64,000 nucleotides of DNA, taken from positions 37,601,922-37,665,921 of the forward strand of contig CM043969.1 in NCBI GenBank assembly GCA_014529385.2, given 5' to 3'. Position numbers and translations under genes: made by a program. The notes below the pieces were generated by a model. That model was not told the DNA's origin. It ran no database searches and saw only the letters and a program-made list of their open reading frames with translations. Origin of the DNA: Adiantum capillus-veneris (taxonomy: Eukaryota > Streptophyta > Polypodiopsida > Polypodiales > Pteridaceae). Numbering within the stretch: the stretch's first letter is position 1; each line of letters opens with the position of its first letter. This document shows positions 42,883-55,541 of the stretch, piece by piece.

Positions 42883-43642
42883 CCCGGGGGATTCACTCTA
42901 TATAAAAAATGGGACGCCACTTGCGAGCGGACAACTTTGATAAAACCCTTATATACAATTCATGTTAGGGAATATGACCCCCCCTTTCTACGCTTATATG
43001 ATAATCAATGTAGAAAACTATCATACCCCTATCTTACATATAAAATTTAGGTCTCACGTGATCTAATTGAGTAAAACTAGTCAAAGAGCGTGTAGCATAG
43101 TGATTGGCAATATACAAAGGAGCCACTTCTGTTGATAACTATATGTACCCTCAATGTGTCTTTGTTTGAATTTCAAACTAGTGCCCGTTCAGCTTACACT
43201 AGCTACTCGTTCAATTTGAACCCATCTAAATTACTCAAAAAACATGGTTATAAAGTTGTGTTAGGTTCTCCGTGTAAATTTGCATCTATAAAAGCTCTTT
43301 ATAGCTTTCATCTCTCAACAAATGAACTATACTCACAAAACAAGCAACTGATACAAAGCAGTGTTAGTTCTTGCATGTATCTTTGTAGCTATTGACTCAC
43401 AAGTTTGAGGGAAGACTCTTTTGGGAAACCATGATTTTGAAACACAAAAACTTTCTCTCATTTTCCCCTCCCCCTCCCCCTCCCCCCCACAATAAATATG
43501 ATACCCCTTCCCTTATTTTTTAACTTGGGAAACAAATTATCGGGGGCCTGCCCCTAATTTATATGCTTATGTACCTTGTAAAAAACCCCCCCTCCCTTGC
43601 ACTTATGTGGTTCGGTAAGTTTTTTGTGGTGAATCCCCCGGG
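42883..43642. mobile_element. MITE with 14-bp perfect TIR and 8-bp target duplication (hAT-like)
   Basis: The ends are CCCGGGGGATTCAC and its perfect reverse complement. The 8-bp duplication ggagaaga lies at 42875-42882 and 43643-43650. Excising the element plus one duplication restores chromovirus coding LQDGYLLHSNRLRV. The 760-bp interior has C-runs near both ends and no transposase. Duplication length suggests hAT; the TIR differs completely from that of the MITE at 8780. Confidence 0.87.
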
Positions 43643-43650
43643 GGAGAAGA

Positions 43651-44620
43651 TAACCATCCTGCAAGGTGAATGGTTCCTCTTTTTTCCCCAAAGCAAGGGC
43701 TGACATTATGTCTCTAAAGTCAGGGTTAGTGGCATACTCATCTATCATACAAAATAGATCATTGTGAGTAGCTATAGACACTGCATTAACTTTTGGTAGT
43801 CATGAAAGTGCATCAGCCACTTGATTGTGCTTGCCAGCAATGTGAGCAATATGAAATTAAATTGCGAAAGAAAATTTGCCCACCTCATTTCTTTTGTTAG
43901 AAAGCTTGGTTTGCATCATGAAATACTTGAGACTTTGGTGATCTGTACGAAGAATGAATGGAGTCCCTAATAAGTAGTGCTTCCATGTGTCTAAGGCATG
44001 TAGAATAGCTAAAAGCTCTTTCTCATAAATTCCCAAGAATCGTTCATCCATTTTGAGCCTTCGGCTCTCATATGCTATGGTGTGCCCTTCTTGAAGCAAA
44101 ACTACTCCAAGGCAATCACCACAAGCATCACATTGGACCTCAAATGGCTTTGAGAGATCTGGAAGCATGAGGACTGGTTGGAAAGTATGCTTCTCTTTGA
44201 GCTTATCAAAAGAATTTTTCTCCTTAGTAGTCCATACATACTTAACGTTCTTCTCAGTTAAGTCATGTAGTGGTCTTTCTAATTGAGAGAATTTTGCTAA
44301 GAAGCATCTATAGTATGCACAGATACTAGTAAAGCCTCTTAGCTCATGTAGATTCCTTGGATTAGGCCATGCTTTTATTACCTCTAACTTTGATGCATCC
44401 ATACGGATACCATCTTGAGAGATAATATGATCTAGGTATTGAATCTCTTGGAAGGAAAAATTCGCTTTTCTTTTGGCTGAGAAAAAGCTTGTTCTCCCTC
44501 AATGCTTGAAAAATCACTTGGAGATGTTGTTTATGTTCCTCCAAAGACTTGGAGTAGATGATGATATCATCAAAGAACACTCTAGTGAATTTGAGCATGT
44601 AAATCCCAAAACTTGTCTAC
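43651..44620 (-). pseudogene. Chromovirus RT C-terminus, RNase H and linker
   Basis: Read from 44598: FTRVFFDDIIIYSKSLEEH (RT active-site block with the Asp pair), a frameshift, then LHELRGFTSICAYYRCFLAKF (thumb), FEVQCDACGDCLGVVLLQEG and HTIAYESRRLKMDERFLGIY (RNase H), and FILRTDHQSLKYFMMQTKLS. The linker EYATNPDFRDIMSALAL precedes the MITE site. Upstream RT is deleted, so the polymerase is incomplete. Confidence 0.88.
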
Positions 44621-45566
44621 ATAATCATGGATAGACTCATGAGAGAAAAGCTTCAAGCTACGCCATTTGGTAAGCACTTTGTCCTTTGCATCACTTGCAA
44701 GGAATTGATTCATGATGGAAACTCATAGAGTTTTCCATGTCTTTGGGGCTTCACCATTTCCACGAAGGCTAGCTCACCATTGACAAGCCGATTTTTGAAA
44801 GTGCATAGCTACATGGTGTAGCTTGGAGGACTCTGTGAAGCCCTCGTCTCCAAAGGCCGCATCAAATTGTTGGATGAAGCCAACACTTTGTCAATAGCAC
44901 CAAAAGTGCCATCATAGGTGAGAAAAGAGATACTCTTTCCTCCCTCTTTGAACTTCTTTAGCTTTTGTGACCTTCGCCATGCAGGGTATGATTTGCGATG
45001 TCCTCCCCTCTTGTATTCTCTAGGAGAATAGCCATATCTTTCATCGAAAGAGGAGGAAGGTGAAGAAGAAGGAGAAGAGGTGAACTCTTTCTTGCCCTTT
45101 TCTTACTTTCTTTCCTGTCTTTCCTTTCCGCGTGACAAGGAGAAGGACCGCGTGTTGATCTTTTCCTCTTGGGAGGAGTTGGCAATCGTCTAGACCGCTG
45201 TCTTCGTGGAGCTACATCTTAAGAGGAACTTAAAGTTTCATTGATTTCTTGCTCTTTGGATTCCTCCTCTTGTATGGGAGAGAGTCTTCTTTTGGGGATC
45301 TCTTCAAGAGTCCTACTAAGCTCTCTCTCCTCTTGGAGAGGAAGGGAAATCCCATAAGCACAAAGTTGTTGAGTAACTTTGGCTTGCAAGGCAGGGCTGC
45401 CCATAGCTTGCTGCAACCTAGTAACAAGGTAATTGACAAATATGGGGGCATCATCATTATCACCTTCATGTGCAAAATCAAAGCTATCAATGTTTATTCT
45501 ACTCTCTTGGTTATTGTCAGCCATGTCAACAAAATTTGTGTACGTACTTACTGTATGCTTTGGCAA
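44621..45566 (-). pseudogene. Chromovirus gag, fragmented
   Basis: Start near 45524 (MADNNQESRINIDSFDF), continuing VNYLVTRLQQAMGSPALQAK. A charged Lys/Arg/Ser region (45185-44958) and capsid-type sequence follow, up to HESIHDYVDKFWDLHAQ near 44600, where gag runs abruptly into RT sequence. No zinc knuckle remains; an internal deletion is the simplest explanation. Confidence 0.7.
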
Positions 45567-45899
45567 CTCAAAACCTTAGTTGCCACTCCGCTTAGCCTTT
45601 GAAAATTGGCTCTTAAGTATCTACACCCACGGCTTGAAGTGGTTAATTATAGAGAGTAATGGAGTGGATCTAAATTGCAGAGTTGTCGAGGGCTAGCTCC
45701 TTTCGGACTTCTTATGGCTCAATAATGGTAAAGCCGTAGGAAAGTCTAAAAAGAGTCCATTATTAAGTCCAAAGCTCCCGAGGTGTGCACCATATCCCAC
45801 ATAGTGGGCTCAACAAAACTGATAATAGATCCCATTACCACTTACCCTAATATGCTACTTAAGGACCCCTCTTCTTAAGCAAGAAAAGAGAAACCAAAT

Positions 45900-45992
45900 G
45901 CTCTGATACCAATGTAATGGAATTGGCTTATTAACTTGAGAGTAGCAGAAATTAGAGAGAGTACTTTTGTAAAATTACTTTGTGAACATAGC
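45900..45992 (-). repeat. Primer site (45900-45911) and inner end of the chromovirus 5' LTR
   Basis: Minus-strand TGGTATCAGAGC is complementary to initiator tRNA-Met. The LTR end CCATTACA (rc of 45913-45920) follows. The LTR is broken at 45992, the end of the left copy of the ATAGC duplication, by the nested element. Confidence 0.88.
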
Positions 45993-46920
45993 TGTTAGAA
46001 GCTGGACACACCCTACGAAAAATGACGGCTCGACAGATTATTATGTTTTGTAATTATTCATTTATTGAGAAAACCCGACATTTCACCTTGTAAATATTGG
46101 GGCTTACAGAAGTTTCCAGATTGTATTCAGTTTTGACACTTAGATTGAGTAGATGGTTAAATTGGAACATTAGGGTTTGAGAATTGTAAGGTATTTATAC
46201 CACTTTTTGACCTTAATGAAAAACCTTTTGTCATTTAAAAAAAGTTTTGAAGTCTGTGAGTGAGCGTACTGTGTACAAGAGAGTGTGAGAGCTTCATCTT
46301 GACGCTACGCGCGCACCGGTGGTCGGAATCGAGTGCGGATAAGTGCAGCGTGTTGCCCCCGATGAGAGCTACGCGCCAATACCTACATTGCGCGCGTACG
46401 GTCCGGTTTTGCGAGCTCCATCTACGAGCTTAATCTAGTGATTCGGTGAGCATACGTTGTCCGATTTTGCATTGCAACATATCCACGCGTTTGCATTGAG
46501 TAGAGCTACACATTAGGCACTTTAGATTTTGGAAACGACGACCTGTAAATTTTGGCCAGACATCCTACGTGATTTTGCACCAGGTGTTTTGGGTTGGGAT
46601 TTTGGTTCATAGACCTTAGGGAGAGTGACCTATTGGTGTTAGTAGGGTCTCCTTCAAGTTCTGTGGCGTTTTGAGAGTGTTTGATTGGTATTCGGCTCTA
46701 GAAAGCATTGTAGGAAGTTTCCTCTTATGCACTCCTCAAGGCTGTAGCTTAGACATTGGGTAGAGACCTCTGTAGGAATTAGTTAGGAGTCGATCTAGTG
46801 TAGATTGACACCCTATGCTTGCTTCCACGCACCTGAGGGTCGAGCTTCGTCCTTAGTTGACAAATCTTGTCAGGTGAGTTCTTACTCTGCTGACGTCCGT
46901 CGCGGCGTATCCGTCCAATA
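45993..46920 (+). repeat. 5' LTR of the 17.4-kb element
   Basis: 928 bp, paired with 62446-63371. It contains a single palindrome half-site (agacatcctacgtg, 46558-46571). It ends one base before the primer site. Confidence 0.95.
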
Positions 46921-46921
46921 T

Positions 46922-48730
46922 TGGCGCTGCTGTCGGGGATGAAAACCTTAGGTAGGTGACCGAGACTAGTCCTTGAGGAAAGGGATTCTTTGGCTTGCCA
47001 AGAGTCTTGTTTTACATTTAGATAGGATCAGAGGGTGGAGGACTCTCTAGGTCTTAGAGGGAGTCTAGGGAGCGTGTGTCTGGCGTAGATTCTTCGACTT
47101 AGGTAGTTTTTAGTTAAGCTGTGGTGTAAAGAGTAGGAGTTGGAGTGGTAGAAGCGATGAGAGGAGATCTTGAGAGTCCGGAGAGGCCAGGAAGCAACCA
47201 AAATACCATTATCACCATTGCACATGATGAGTAGGAGTAGAGTAAGTAGGACATCATGATTCAGGATCTAGAGCAGTTCATGCATGTATACTTGCTTGTT
47301 AGATTCATTACAAGGTTTGAAAAGACCCAAAAGTGTGTTTGAAAGCTGAAGTGAAGTCCAAAAGTTATTGTGAGTGTTTCTGATAAATCTGCAGAGCATC
47401 AGGAGCATTTCTGTTAGGAAAAAATTTAATTTTAAGCCAGGAGACATCCTACGCGTAGGATGTCTACATGCTAATCCGGTGGGAATTTTGGAATTTTGAG
47501 TTGACCAGTGTGTCCAGAAGGTACGTTTTACTCTATTTTCACATGGAAAGTGGAAATTTGACCATATCTTGACAGGATAAGGCCAGGTATACTGAAATTG
47601 CCAGACATCCTATCCAAATTGTGCCAAGGCATTATTTTAGGACCAAAACCATAGGATGGCTGCATGAGCATGATCTACATAATATATTGAGTGACTGAGA
47701 GAGGTTTTATCTCATTTGGGTGAGAAAATTGGGTTCTAAGCAGACTTTAGCACTTTTGAGTGAAAAAGGCTAGAACAGCTAAAATTGGGGACTTTTGAAA
47801 TCCAAACCAAAATCTAAGCATATCATTAGGTTGCTGACATCAAGGGGAAGCTGTGGGTCAAGTCTGGGGTCAAACAGACCAAAAAGACATCCTACGCGTA
47901 GGATGTCATCTGGGTGATTTTGCACTCCAAATCCAAATTTGAGCATACCAAAGTGATCAGCACCTTAAGGAGAGTCTGTGGTTTGCATTTGAAGCCATTT
48001 TGAGCAAAAAGACATCCTACGTGTAGAATGTCTAAAGCAAGAAATTCAAGCCAGAAGCTGACTGTGGGCATAACAGGGTGTTGTATAGCCTGAGGCAAGC
48101 CTCCTAGTCAATTTTGGTCCAAATTGGAGTTGATTTGGCTGATCAGACCAACAACAGGCTGTCGAAATAGATTTTTGATCCATTGACCAGCTTATAGGTA
48201 TCCAAATTCAAAAAGTAAGAACAATTGTGGACTTAGCACATCAAGGGGAATCCATAGTGCAAAAATCCAGGCAAAACAGAGCAGGAGACATCCTATGTGT
48301 AGGATGTCTACTAGGGCTTAGTGAAGAGAAAATTTGACTCAGCTTATACAGTGAGGTTCCATTTGACTTAAGGGTTCTAGAACTTCTTTCAGAAGTGAAT
48401 CTGGACCTTGTTTGACCTTTTGACGGAGCAAATACTGAATTAAGACTTTTTTAGGTAAATTGACCAACATTCGAGGGAATTACAGTTCGAAATCAGTAGA
48501 ACTAATCCAGAACATCAGCAATGTATAAAATACAGTAGTGGTTGAGGTTAACTCTCCAGTTATACCAATCATTACTAAAATCACCTCTAGCGGTTAGATG
48601 CTTTGATTAGATTGCCGAAATTAAACGCTTGTGTACAGGTATATTCAGCAGCAAAGCAAGAAGTTGTGCGGAGACTGATCCTTTGCCAGGTGACTGGTTG
48701 GATTTGTAATAAATTGCATTGCTAAGTTTG
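46922..48730 (+). promoter_or_regulatory. Primer site (46922-46939) and leader with four 24-bp palindromes
   Basis: TGGCGCTGCTGTCGGGGA matches the tRNA-Asp primer site at 15 of 18. The 1.8-kb leader has no supported ORF. Palindromes lie at 47442-47465 (perfect), 47885-47908 (one mismatch), 48010-48033 and 48286-48309 (core changed by C-to-T type substitutions), plus a lone half-site at 47603. Similar text precedes several copies (catcaagggga...tgtgg...aaa), suggesting diverged repeat units. Confidence 0.8.
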
Positions 48731-49696
48731 ATGAATTTAAGATCAGGAAGACACATTTTTAGAGACCAAAAGGTGGCAGGTGACCAAGGTAGCTTAGTGT
48801 CCACCGAGGAGAGTGTAACTCAGGCAAGGCTAGATCCACTAGCACCAATTATTGAGGAGGGTAGTGATACTGACACTTCATCAGACAAATCCTTCTTCAT
48901 GATGGGTAGTCAATAGCCAAAAGGTTTCACCTATGACGGACCAATGCCAGGAGGAAGCACCTCCCTAAATCCTTTGAATGATTCCAAGTTCACGGTGATC
49001 TTCTTAGAAGGAACAAACTCGAGGGGAGCCCTAGTTTATTTTGACTATCGAGGACGCAAGTGTATTTGTATTGAAGAAAGGCGAGCTCAGAGACTGGAGA
49101 TAATTCGAGTCTATGATGATGGAGATAGATACCGAGACGAAAAGGGGAACCACTATCTGATAGTTAGTAACCCTGAGGATTACAACAGATACGGAGATAA
49201 CGTGGCGAAAGGGAAAATGGTTTCAGAAACTCAAGAACCGCCTCCAAACATTGATCGACCTGGAGCGCTTTTTATGTATGATAAGAAAAAAACCAGGGTT
49301 TCAACTTATAATGAGAATGTGGGAATTTACAAGCATGAGAGCGAGGGAATAGTCTCTTACTTTCGTTGCAAAGAACCATACCCAACCGAGTTAAGCAAAG
49401 ACAAGGTTCTTTACTTATTCTCTTATGAAATTGCTATTGGGGAAGATATCATTTTTGTTGATAGGTACGGGCGAGAATACCAACGTATTCTCCCAGAAGA
49501 GGTAGAAAAGGCAACAGTTCCAGGAGCATCAACATATGCCCCCGATGAAGTGCCAAGAGCCACCTACACCCCTAGCAAGTCGACAAATCCCTTTTCAGAA
49601 GAGTATGACACGACCTCACATTCTACCCGACCGCGGACATTCAACAACCAAAACCAACCAGCAACTCAACCATCATTGCAGGCATGGCTTCGATAG
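48731..49696 (+). pseudogene. N-terminal gag-region domain of unknown function
   Basis: From ATG 48731 (MNLRSGRHIFRDQ) one frame runs to 49696 with a single TAG at 48914-48916. It encodes about 320 residues rich in charged and aromatic residues: VIFLEGTNSRGALVYFDYRG, RRAQRLEIIRVYDDGDRYRD, GIYKHESEGIVSYFRCKEPY, EIAIGEDIIFVDRYGREYQR, then a Pro/Thr/Asn-rich linker. It lies before the capsid-type region. I do not recognise the domain; the repeated beta-like blocks (FDYRGRK, VYDDGDRYRDEKG, VDRYGREY) look like internal repeats. Confidence 0.6.
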
Positions 49697-51836
49697 ACTG
49701 CAACATTAGAACAAGACCGAAATTGAGATGGTTATCAAGCCGCACGAGGGCTAAGGGATTTACAAGAACCACCACTCTATTTAGGTATCAAGGGGAGAGT
49801 AAGCCAAAAACTCAAGGGTCAACAGAGCCTGGAAGACCACCCATAGAACGAGTTCGAAGAGATGAACCATCTCTTGCAAGAACTGTTAGATTACGGCTCA
49901 GGAGCACCATTGGGAGAGGAACCCGCTTACTATAGAAGGCCAGAGGAGGTAAATAGATTGGGACGAGGAGATCCAATGATGAGATTTATAGACCATTGTA
50001 GAATTAGACCTTCTCAAGTGCAAAAATGGGTAAACAAGAAATACACTGGAAACAGGGATCTGAGAGATCATGTAGCAGTCTTTGTGTGTGTAATTAGAGC
50101 TGAGGAGGTGTTAAACTTCCCTACCCAATTTGCAGGGTTTGGACTAACCCTAGAGGATGACGCTGCTACTTGGTTCGACTCTATGGAGCGTAGAGACTTT
50201 GAGTCTATGGAGGAGCTGTTTGACGAGTTTATCGAGGAGTTCTCACAAAGGGGGATAGCTCATAATACAGTCTCACAAATCCATAAATTCAAATAGAAAG
50301 ATGAGGAATCTATGCGAAAGGTAGCCCTACGACTAAAAAGATATGTTAAGTTTTGCCCTGTGGAAGAACTGCCAACTTAGTACAGACTTATGCTTATATT
50401 TATCCAAGGACTAATGCATATCTCTAGAAGGACTTACATATGAAGAGGAGCACAACGTTAAATGAGTTAACTAAGGAGGCTCTTTCCCTTGTGGACAATT
50501 GTGTGGTCTACAAAGAGGGTGAATTCAAGGATCTCGATGATGATTCATTCTCAAAACAAAGCGGAAGCAAGTCTTCTAAGACGACACCGAAAGGAGAAGT
50601 AGCTGTAAACCAGGAGCAGCTTGTAGAGGAAGTGCTAAAAAAGATTAACTTGTACGCCAAACCCCAGGCTAAACAGCCCAAGTAGTGTTCTATTGAACAA
50701 AAATGGACAAACCATGGGACGAAGGAATGTTATTATAACAAGGGATATGTGAGAGAGAGACCTTATGCTCCCCAAGCTCAGGTAGCTTCTCCTCAAGTTC
50801 CACCGATGCCCAAGTATCAATCATGCAACCTACCAAGACCTGTAGGTGTAGAAAGACCACAATCAGTGTTGGGGCAACAACCACCCCTACCAGGATTACG
50901 ACCAATTGGTATAAGATACACACCAACAATAACCGAGAAGGCTTGGTGTTTATGCATGCATATTATGAAGATCCCAATGGATATGCTGCAAATCTTGTCT
51001 ATTATCCAACGGAAGAACCCTCAACACTAGAACCATGGAGCATGATAGGAGGTGCAGGACCACCAACCGCTGCATAAGCAGCAGGAGAAGGAAGATATAG
51101 CTTGGATGAACGAACATTGTTGTTCATAGCCAACGGAGGCATGGGCGGGTAGAGACTTGCATACCAACAAAGAGAAGCTCAAGGAGCACCTCAACAACCT
51201 AAAGGACCTTGCTACAAGTGTGGTGGATACCACTGGCTAAGAGACTGTCCTCATGATGAAATCATTAGAGTCAACGCATATTTCACCGAGTGTGGAGTTA
51301 CTCATTTGATTCCCGATTGCCCTAAGAACCCGAGCAAAGGAGCGAAAACTACCTTGAACATGCTGGAAGCAATGCCTTCTAGTGGAGGGTCAGAAAACGA
51401 GACAATCATACCTATTCAGGCAGTGACACGAGCCCAAGCTCAAAGAATGACAAATGAATCCATAATTGAAGAGCCAAAAACCGATGCTCCAAGTTCAAAA
51501 ACGAAAAATCAAAGAAGCACTTGGAAAGCTAGAAAAGAGCGCATGAAAGCCAAGAGAGAACGAGAGCAAACGGCTCTATCCGAGGAGTTAAAACACACAA
51601 AGGATAGATTAGAGCGGTTAGAGGATCTAGCTAGCCTAAGCTCACACACTGTGGCAACCATAGCACCCAAGGAAATAGCAGAACCTAAAAGTACAGGATC
51701 AGGAGGATCAATATTGGCAGACAAGGTAAATGAGCAGTTAGATGCACTTCTAAAAGCTTATGAAGCCAGAATAAAAAAGAACCAAACCCAAGAGCAAAGA
51801 TGGATGACTTATCCATATGCTGAAATAGAAAAATAG
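49697..51836 (+). pseudogene. Gag capsid and zinc-knuckle region, fragmented
   Basis: The capsid-type domain (49862-50296) reads DHVAVFVCVIRAEEVLNFPT, LTLEDDAATWFDSMERRDF, SMEELFDEFIEEFSQRGIAH, the retrotrans-gag signature. After stops and shifts, two knuckles follow: CYKCGGYHWLRDC (near 51212) and a second where the first Cys is Phe (FTECGVTHLIPDC, near 51290). Both have the unusual C-x2-C-x3-H-x4-C spacing shared with the gag-only element. A Lys/Glu-rich segment (51306-51836) ends at a TAG. Confidence 0.82.
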
Positions 51837-53489
51837 AGGTTGGAAATGTGTAGAAAGATTATTGAAATAGCTCAATCTTTGATAGAAAACCTGCTTGGTA
51901 AACCTGCAAATTGGCATGAAGTACCAGCTCCAACCCCTATCAAACTAGCTTTAGAGGAACAAGTAGAAACGAAGGAAACACTCACGAATGCCTACGAGTC
52001 TAGGGGAGAGCCTATCATAGTGCTAAATACAATAGATGAGGCAAGTGACGAGTTCTAGCTTAAAACATTGGTAGAATTGGGTAAGGATTGTAAAGGTCTA
52101 GATAATCTGTGGAAGCAAATCCATGAGGCCAACGAAGCTAACAAGGTGAGTTACCACAGGAACAACACGAGAAAAGAGAAAAATGAGATCTTACCTCCCA
52201 TTGAAGAATTTGAGGCAAGATCACAAATGAACTTTGATATACATTCACAAGGGTTGATTGAGTTAATGTCCACCCCGGTGGCATGGACAATGACATTAGC
52301 CGAACTCCTAAGGTTACGACCAAACATGTGGACCACAGTAGGCAAATGCCTAGAAAAATTTGGAGTGAAAGATCCCACCTCGAAGCTTCAGGAAGGGATC
52401 AGAGAATTGGACAGGCCTCAACTAAACACTAGGCCAGTACCTTTAAACAAGGTTGGAGAGTATTGTGAGGGAGAATATGGAAACACCACGCTACCAGTTG
52501 AATTCCAAGGAGTAGTTTCCAAAGCTATTCTTGACAATAGAGGAGGAGTTTCTATCGCCACCAAGGAAATATGGAAAAAATGGGGAAAACAAGCTTTGAG
52601 AGCTACCAGAATGAAATTGCAATTGATAGATGGGTTCATGGAGAAGCCTCTAGGACTCTTAGAAAAAGTAATTGTCACTTCGTGCGGAATCGAGTATGAG
52701 CATACATTTGCAATAGTCGATTTCGACAAAAAGAATAATTACGAAATCATCTTGGGAAGACCATTCATGAGACAATTAAAGATGGTCCAAGACTGGGGTT
52801 ACGACCACATATACCTCAGACATGGTGAGACAACAACCAAAATTCACTTGAAAGACCATAGTTACAAGGATGTGAACCAGACACCAGTGGAAGAGTTTGA
52901 TTCAGCTACATTGGCAGGATCGGAACTCCCAGCATGGTTAGGGAAACAAAAAGAGCTATGGATGTGCGGAGCTTCACATTGTGGGAGCTTAAAAAGAGAG
53001 GAATGCATCTTAGAAAGAGTGATTGAGGACAAGGATTATATTCCGGAACCTTTTCCTGAAGATGCCTTGGAATCTTTGGAATGGGAACACATACTAGCAA
53101 CATTGGATGTCTGTACCATTACAGATAGTCCAACAATAAAATTTTGCGATAAGGATGGCTATGATGTGCTACCCTATTACATGGTAAGCCTTATACCAGG
53201 AGGAGATGAGATGGTAGAACCACCAGAACAAGAAGAGTTTTATAACTCCTATGAGCATCTGGAGGTAAATAACGATGCAGATAATGAGTGTTCAGACAGC
53301 TCAAGTGAGCGTGGGGAGAAAAAAGAGAATATCAAGTTTTATGATTTTGCCAATCAGGTCCCTAGACGCCAGGAATGCTATAGGAGAAAACGAGCAGAAA
53401 ACAAAGCTAGAGAGAACCTAATGCCCAGGATAAAAGATAAAACTCACTATCTAATGCTTGTAAAAGCAGAGAATTGTGTCAAAGATTAA
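51837..53489 (+). pseudogene. First (canonical) aspartic protease domain, degenerate active site
   Basis: A 473-codon open frame (52068-53489) contains AILDNRGGVSIATKEIWKKW. The family loop is LDGGSG, so the catalytic Asp is kept but the following residues are changed. Protease features continue: PLGLLEKVIVTSCGIEYEHT, FAIVDFDKKNNYEIILGRPF (the ILGRPF flap-end motif) and MRQLKMVQDWGYDHIYL. A long acidic tail follows. It lies between gag and RT, the normal protease position. Confidence 0.8.
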
Positions 53490-53630
53490 ATATCAAGAAG
53501 ATTCTCAAAAGTTTGAAGGGGAGGAACGCGAGAGGAAATAAGACAAGTACGGAAAGCTAAAACAGAAAGAAAATCAAACAAATCTCAAAAATAAAAAAGA
53601 GAAACAACAAAAGACTTAGAGTGGACCAAA

Positions 53631-55541
53631 TTGGAGCGTAAACAGAAATACCAAGAACTGAAACGGTCTTTACGAGAGGTATGGACTACTGAGGGAGATA
53701 GTGATGGTAAGGGAGAGTCAGAAAAAGGAAACATGAATGTACCATCACACTATCCGAAATTCACCATCCAAGACAGAAAAATCATAATGACACCACCAGT
53801 CAGGGAAAGAACAAACCAAAAATCTTACGATGGGCCGGAAAATGCAAAACGGATAGACCTCGCTCAACCGGGTGGGAAGCCTCAGCCGGTCTATATCGCA
53901 ACCAATTTAGAGCCTGAAGAAGAAGAACTGCTAACACAACTTCTCAAGAAGAATAAAGATGTGTTTGCATGGTCCTACAAAGACCTCAAAGGAGTTGATC
54001 CATCGATATGCCAACATACAATTCCTTTGAAATCAGATGCCAAACCTAGCAAACAACGTCCTTATACATATAATGACACATTTGCTAAACGAATCAAAGA
54101 GGAGACTAATAAACTGATGGATGCTGAATTCATCTATGAAATCGAACATACAGATTGGGTGTCACCCATTATGGTAGTTCCCAAGAAGAACGGAAAACTG
54201 CGAGTGTGTGTAAACCTCAAAAAGGTAAATGCAACCACCATAAGGGATAATTATCCCTTGCCGATCACAGAACATGTACTTGAGAGGGTGGCCGGGAAAT
54301 GGGCTTATTCCTTTCTAGATGGGTTTTCAGGGTATAACCAACTGGCAATTGCAATAGAAGATCAATAAAAAATAGCGTTTGCCACAGAATGGGAAATTTA
54401 TGCGTATAGAGTTATGCCGTTTGGCTTAACTAATGCCCCAGCTACCTTTCAAAGGTTAATGACGCATGCGTTCAAAGAATACCTAAGAATATTCTTAGAA
54501 ATATACATGGATGATCTTTGTGTACACTCTCTTCTACGAGAGGAACATATTGACCAGTTGCAAAAGGTATTTGAGAAGTGCAGAACATATCGAATCTGTC
54601 TTAGCCCTGAAAAGTGTATTTTTATGGTTAGGCAAGGCCGCATCTTAGGACACATTGTCTCAAGAAATGGCATAATCACTGACCTAGACAAAATCAAAGT
54701 CATAGCAGACCTGCCCAGGCCTACTAATGCAAAACAAGTGCAATCCTTCATGGGACACTGCGGATATTATCGAAGATTCATATATATGTATGCAGTCATC
54801 GCACAACCTCTGTATCGTTTGTTAGTCAGTTTTGACTGGACTGAGGAGTGTGAAACTTTATCCCAAAAACTGAAGGAAAACCTTGTATCAACACCTGTAC
54901 TTAAAGCACCGGATTGGGAAAAGATATTCCATGTTCACATTGATGCATCTGCATATGCAATCGGGAGTATTCTGGCTCAACCTGGAGACAGAACAATGGA
55001 TTTTCTAGTTTGTTATGCAAGCCAACAGTTAAATAGTGCGGAAAAGAACTACACAACCACCGAAAGAGAGGGGTTACAAATGATTTATGCTGTAAAGAAA
55101 TTTCAGCATTATTTGCTCGCAAACAAATTTGTGTTCTTCACAGACCATCAAGCTCTTTTGTATCTGGTTAATGAACCATGCAATACTGGGAGGATTGTAT
55201 GCTGGCTTATTATATTACTAGAGTTTGATTTCACAGTGGTAGTCAAAAAGGGTAAAACACATCTACAGGCGGATCATCTTTCAAGGCTACACAACGGGGA
55301 AGCTCCTGAAGGAGTAGATGATGACATACTAGATGCTTATCTTTTCAATATTGAAATGATACCCAAATGGTCTCATGAAATTTTTAGTATTCTTTCCTTT
55401 GGAGGTAGGTTTGATAACACGGAAGACAGATCCAAACAACAAATAATTCGACAAATGAAAAACTTCCAGTTGATTGCAGGACGGCTGTATCATCTAGGAG
55501 CCGGACCAAATTCTACGACTATGTATGAAAAATTATCTTAA
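53631..55541 (+). pseudogene. Reverse transcriptase and RNase H
   Basis: One frame with a single TAA (54366-54368, after AIAIEDQ). RT blocks: [71 protein letters not shown], then the catalytic box LEIYMDDLCVHS with both Asp. Thumb: SFMGHCGYYRRFI. RNase H: FHVHIDASAYAIGSILAQPG, TTEREGLQMIYAVKKFQHYL and FFTDHQALLYLVN, with the Asp, Glu, Asp residues retained. ADHLSRL follows. A TAA at 55539-55541 separates it from integrase in the same frame. The YMDD and FLDGFSGYNQ forms are typical of plant non-chromoviral gypsy RT. Confidence 0.92.

Larger units (their letters stand above)
39463..45992 (-). mobile_element. Chromovirus (Ty3/gypsy with chromodomain), minus strand, left part
   Basis: The 3' LTR is at 39463-41184. 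The element reads right to left: primer site, gag, RT end, RNase H, integrase, chromodomain, purine tract (rc 41185-41197). Its 5' LTR starts at 45913, is interrupted at 45992 by the 17.4-kb element and continues at 63372 to the window end, so the element extends beyond the window. A stretch between gag and the RT C-terminus (zinc knuckle, protease, most of RT) is deleted near 44600. A MITE sits at 42883-43642. Stops and frameshifts are common. Confidence 0.88.

Noticed and set aside
46558-46571. LTR half-site counted as a ninth palindrome
   Set aside because: Only the left half is present, followed by unrelated sequence, so it is reported as a half-site only.
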